From assembly GCA_025360665.1 (NCBI GenBank), contig JANYBU010000414.1, forward strand, positions 1 to 7,530: DNA of 7,530 bases. Reading direction: 5' to 3'. Every line of letters starts with the position of its first letter. Position 1 is the stretch's first letter. A model generated the notes under the pieces. The model saw nothing but the letters and a program-made list of their open reading frames with translations. It did no database searches and had not been told where the DNA came from. The stretch is from Nitrospira sp. (GTDB lineage Bacteria > Nitrospirota > Nitrospiria > Nitrospirales > Nitrospiraceae). Shown here in pieces: positions 6,546-7,530 of the stretch. The position numbers and the translations under genes were made by a program.

Positions 6546-6584
6546 CTAGGCATCTCCCTAGGGATGCAAGGCAATCTCCCTGGG
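6546..6584 (-). promoter_or_regulatory. Paired CTAGGGAGAT-type boxes, possible operator/promoter for the porin
   Basis: On the minus strand CCCAGGGAGATTGCCT (6584-6569) is repeated 21 bp later as CCCTAGGGAGATGCCT (6563-6548). The copies differ by one insertion and one deletion. The second contains the perfect dyad TCCCTAGGGA (6555-6564). A spacing of two helical turns would put two bound proteins on the same DNA face. A weak sigma-70-like pair, TTGCAT (6569-6564) and TGTATT (6545-6540) with an 18-bp spacer, overlaps the second box, so a promoter directed at the porin is possible, but its matches are poor. The leader would then be about 450 nt. The binding protein is unknown; LuxR/NarL-type regulators are candidates by inference. 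Confidence 0.4.
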
Positions 6585-6669
6585 CGAGCCAGCGCCGATT
6601 ATTCATGGGCCGTCCTGCTGCAATCGCGGACCCGCTGCTCTTGCACTTGAAGCGTCGTTCGTGAAGCGT

Positions 6670-6780
6670 GAGCGAGACAGGCAAGACGTACGCGACTGGC
6701 GCAACACGAAGTTCGAAGTTCTGGGTTTGAAGTTCCGAAAACCTCGAACTTCGGACCTCGAACTCTCCCCCGTCTCGCTC
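6670..6780. repeat. Long imperfect palindromic repeat after the response regulator gene
   Basis: The outer arms gagcgagac (6670-6678) and gtctcgctc (6772-6780) are perfect inverted repeats. Inner arms cgaagttcga (6707-6716) and tcgaacttcg (6744-6753) are perfect too, and a third pair, gaagttc/gaacttc (6729-6735 with 6746-6752), competes with them. Weaker complementarity continues outward to about 6650 and 6805. The GAAGTTCGAA-type core is itself internally repeated. This resembles degenerate intergenic palindromes (REP/BIME style) that I recall from Nitrospira genomes, which was not checked. It sits after the stop of the response regulator and could end or stabilise that transcript, although no clear T-run follows. 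Confidence 0.6.
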
Positions 6781-6810
6781 GTCCCGCGTGTCTCGTGCGA
6801 ATAACGTGGG

Positions 6811-7455
6811 CTAGTCCGAAGCGATGAGGCCGTGGACGAGGGCGTACTTTGTCAGCTCCGCCGTCGTATGCAGATCGAGTTGGGTCATGATCTGCGATTT
6901 GTGAAACTCGACGGTCTTCGGTGAGATCTTGAGGGTCGATGCGATCTCCTTGACCGTCATCCCTTCTGCGACGAGTTGCAACACTTCTCGTTGGCGGACG
7001 GTCAAAGGCTCGTCCTTCGAAACCGCAGGTCTAACCCCGGTGATGACCGACTTCACCAGATCTTTCGCGACCAAGGGGGTGACATAACACTGTCCATCCA
7101 TGACTGATTGGATGGCTTGAAGTAATTCTGAACCGGCGGATCGTTTGAGAAGGTAGCCTGAGGCACCGGCCTTGAACGCTTCATTGACATAGGCCGGGTC
7201 AGCGTGCATTGTCACAAAGATCAGCTTGGTGCGAGGAAGAATCTTCTTCAGCTTCCGAGCCGCGTCGACCCCATTGAGCTGCGGCATCGAGATATCGAGC
7301 GTCACGATGTCAGGCTGAAGCTCCTGGGCCATCCGAAGCAGTGTACGGCCATCCTCCGCTACACCCACGACCTCACACCGATCCTCCAGCAGCTTCCGGA
7401 ATCCGTCCAACACCAGGGTATGGTCATCAGCCAAGAGAACCCGGGGCCTGCTCAT
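6811..7455 (-). CDS. NarL/FixJ-family two-component response regulator
   Basis: This is a DNA-binding response regulator of 214 residues, the usual length for the family. Residues 4-120 form a receiver domain: acidic pair D10-D11, phospho-acceptor D54 in VTLDISMP, switch residue T82 in FVTMHA, and invariant K104 in GYLLKR. After a linker, residues about 149-207 form a LuxR-type helix-turn-helix with LTVRQREVLQLVAEGMTVKEIA and the recognition-helix region SPKTVEFHKSQIM. All key residues are intact, so it should be activated by phosphorylation and bind DNA as a dimer. The ATG at 7453-7455 has a GGAGGAGGAGGA run directly upstream and overlaps the stop of the upstream kinase gene. That shows it is the cognate partner. 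The regulated genes and signal are not shown by the sequence. No specific family member (NarL, NreC, DegU) can be named. Confidence 0.96.
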   Translation of the reverse strand: MSRPRVLLADDHTLVLDGFRKLLEDRCEVVGVAEDGRTLLRMAQELQPDIVTLDISMPQLNGVDAARKLKKILPRTKLIFVTMHADPAYVNEAFKAGASGYLLKRSAGSELLQAIQSVMDGQCYVTPLVAKDLVKSVITGVRPAVSKDEPLTVRQREVLQLVAEGMTVKEIASTLKISPKTVEFHKSQIMTQLDLHTTAELTKYALVHGLIASD

Positions 7456-7530
7456 TCCTCCTCCTCCAGAATAGGCACCACCACCTGCACCCTCGTTCCC
7501 TTCCCCACGGCTGAAACAATCTGCATGGCC
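7452..7530 (-). CDS. Probable sensor histidine kinase, C-terminal end only
   Basis: The last 25 codons of an open frame enter from the window edge and end in TGA at 7452-7454. The translation AMQIVSAVGKGTRVQVVVPI then LEEEE matches the end of an HATPase_c domain, where a G-x-GT turn (here GKGT) is followed by a final strand of the form VxVxxPI. The stop overlaps the response regulator start as ATGA, so the two are translationally coupled. The Glu-rich tail is encoded by the same GAG repeats that act as the regulator's ribosome binding site. The sensor domain is outside the window, so the signal cannot be inferred. Confidence 0.8.
   Translation of the reverse strand, partial: AMQIVSAVGKGTRVQVVVPILEEEE

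Larger units (their letters stand above)
6088..6810. other. Gene-free region between the response regulator and the porin
   Basis: No convincing gene is present. The open frames here start with TTG or GTG, lack ribosome binding sites and have low-complexity Ser/Pro/Arg/His compositions. In transcription order it holds the palindromic repeat (6670-6780), the paired operator-like boxes (6546-6584), about 450 bp of probable porin leader, and small inverted repeats near the porin (6222-6249; cgacga/tcgtcg at 6137-6150; cgcac/gtgcg at 6154-6169). I saw no tRNA, rRNA or obvious known riboswitch motif. Confidence 0.6.

Overview
The window reads as a chromosomal segment of a Nitrospira-like nitrite oxidiser or comammox bacterium (phylum Nitrospirota). 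This placement is inferred from three things: a urea ABC transporter (urt) next to an FmdC-like outer-membrane porin, the protein character, and intergenic palindromic repeats of a style I associate from memory with Nitrospira. No database was searched. All convincing genes lie on the minus strand, so transcription runs from high to low coordinates.

Reading with transcription: the window opens with the last 25 codons of a probable sensor histidine kinase (7452-7530). Its stop overlaps the start of a complete NarL/FixJ-type response regulator (6811-7455). A 738-bp gene-free stretch follows (6073-6810). It holds a long imperfect palindromic repeat, a pair of operator-like boxes repeated at 21 bp, and several small hairpins in what is probably a long porin leader. 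Next comes a beta-barrel porin (4819-6072), then a 176-bp spacer carrying two adjacent 18-bp repeats just upstream of the urtA ribosome binding site.

The rest is the urea transporter: urtA (Tat-exported binding protein, 3272-4642), urtB (permease with HEAT-like N-terminal domain, 1602-3158), urtC (permease, 179-1315) and the first 59 codons of urtD (ATPase, 1-177). urtC and urtD are 1 nt apart. urtA and urtB are separated by a perfect 14-bp intercistronic hairpin. urtB and urtC are separated by 286 bp that contain a 167-bp element with 16-bp terminal inverted repeats.

Functionally the porin plus UrtABC(D) form an uptake route for urea, and possibly short amides, from the outer membrane to the cytoplasm. 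There urease, not in this window, would release ammonia. The two-component pair is adjacent, but a regulatory link to urea uptake is only a hypothesis. I see no CRISPR, phage, toxin or defence system and no clearly undescribed protein system. The most interesting signals are non-coding.
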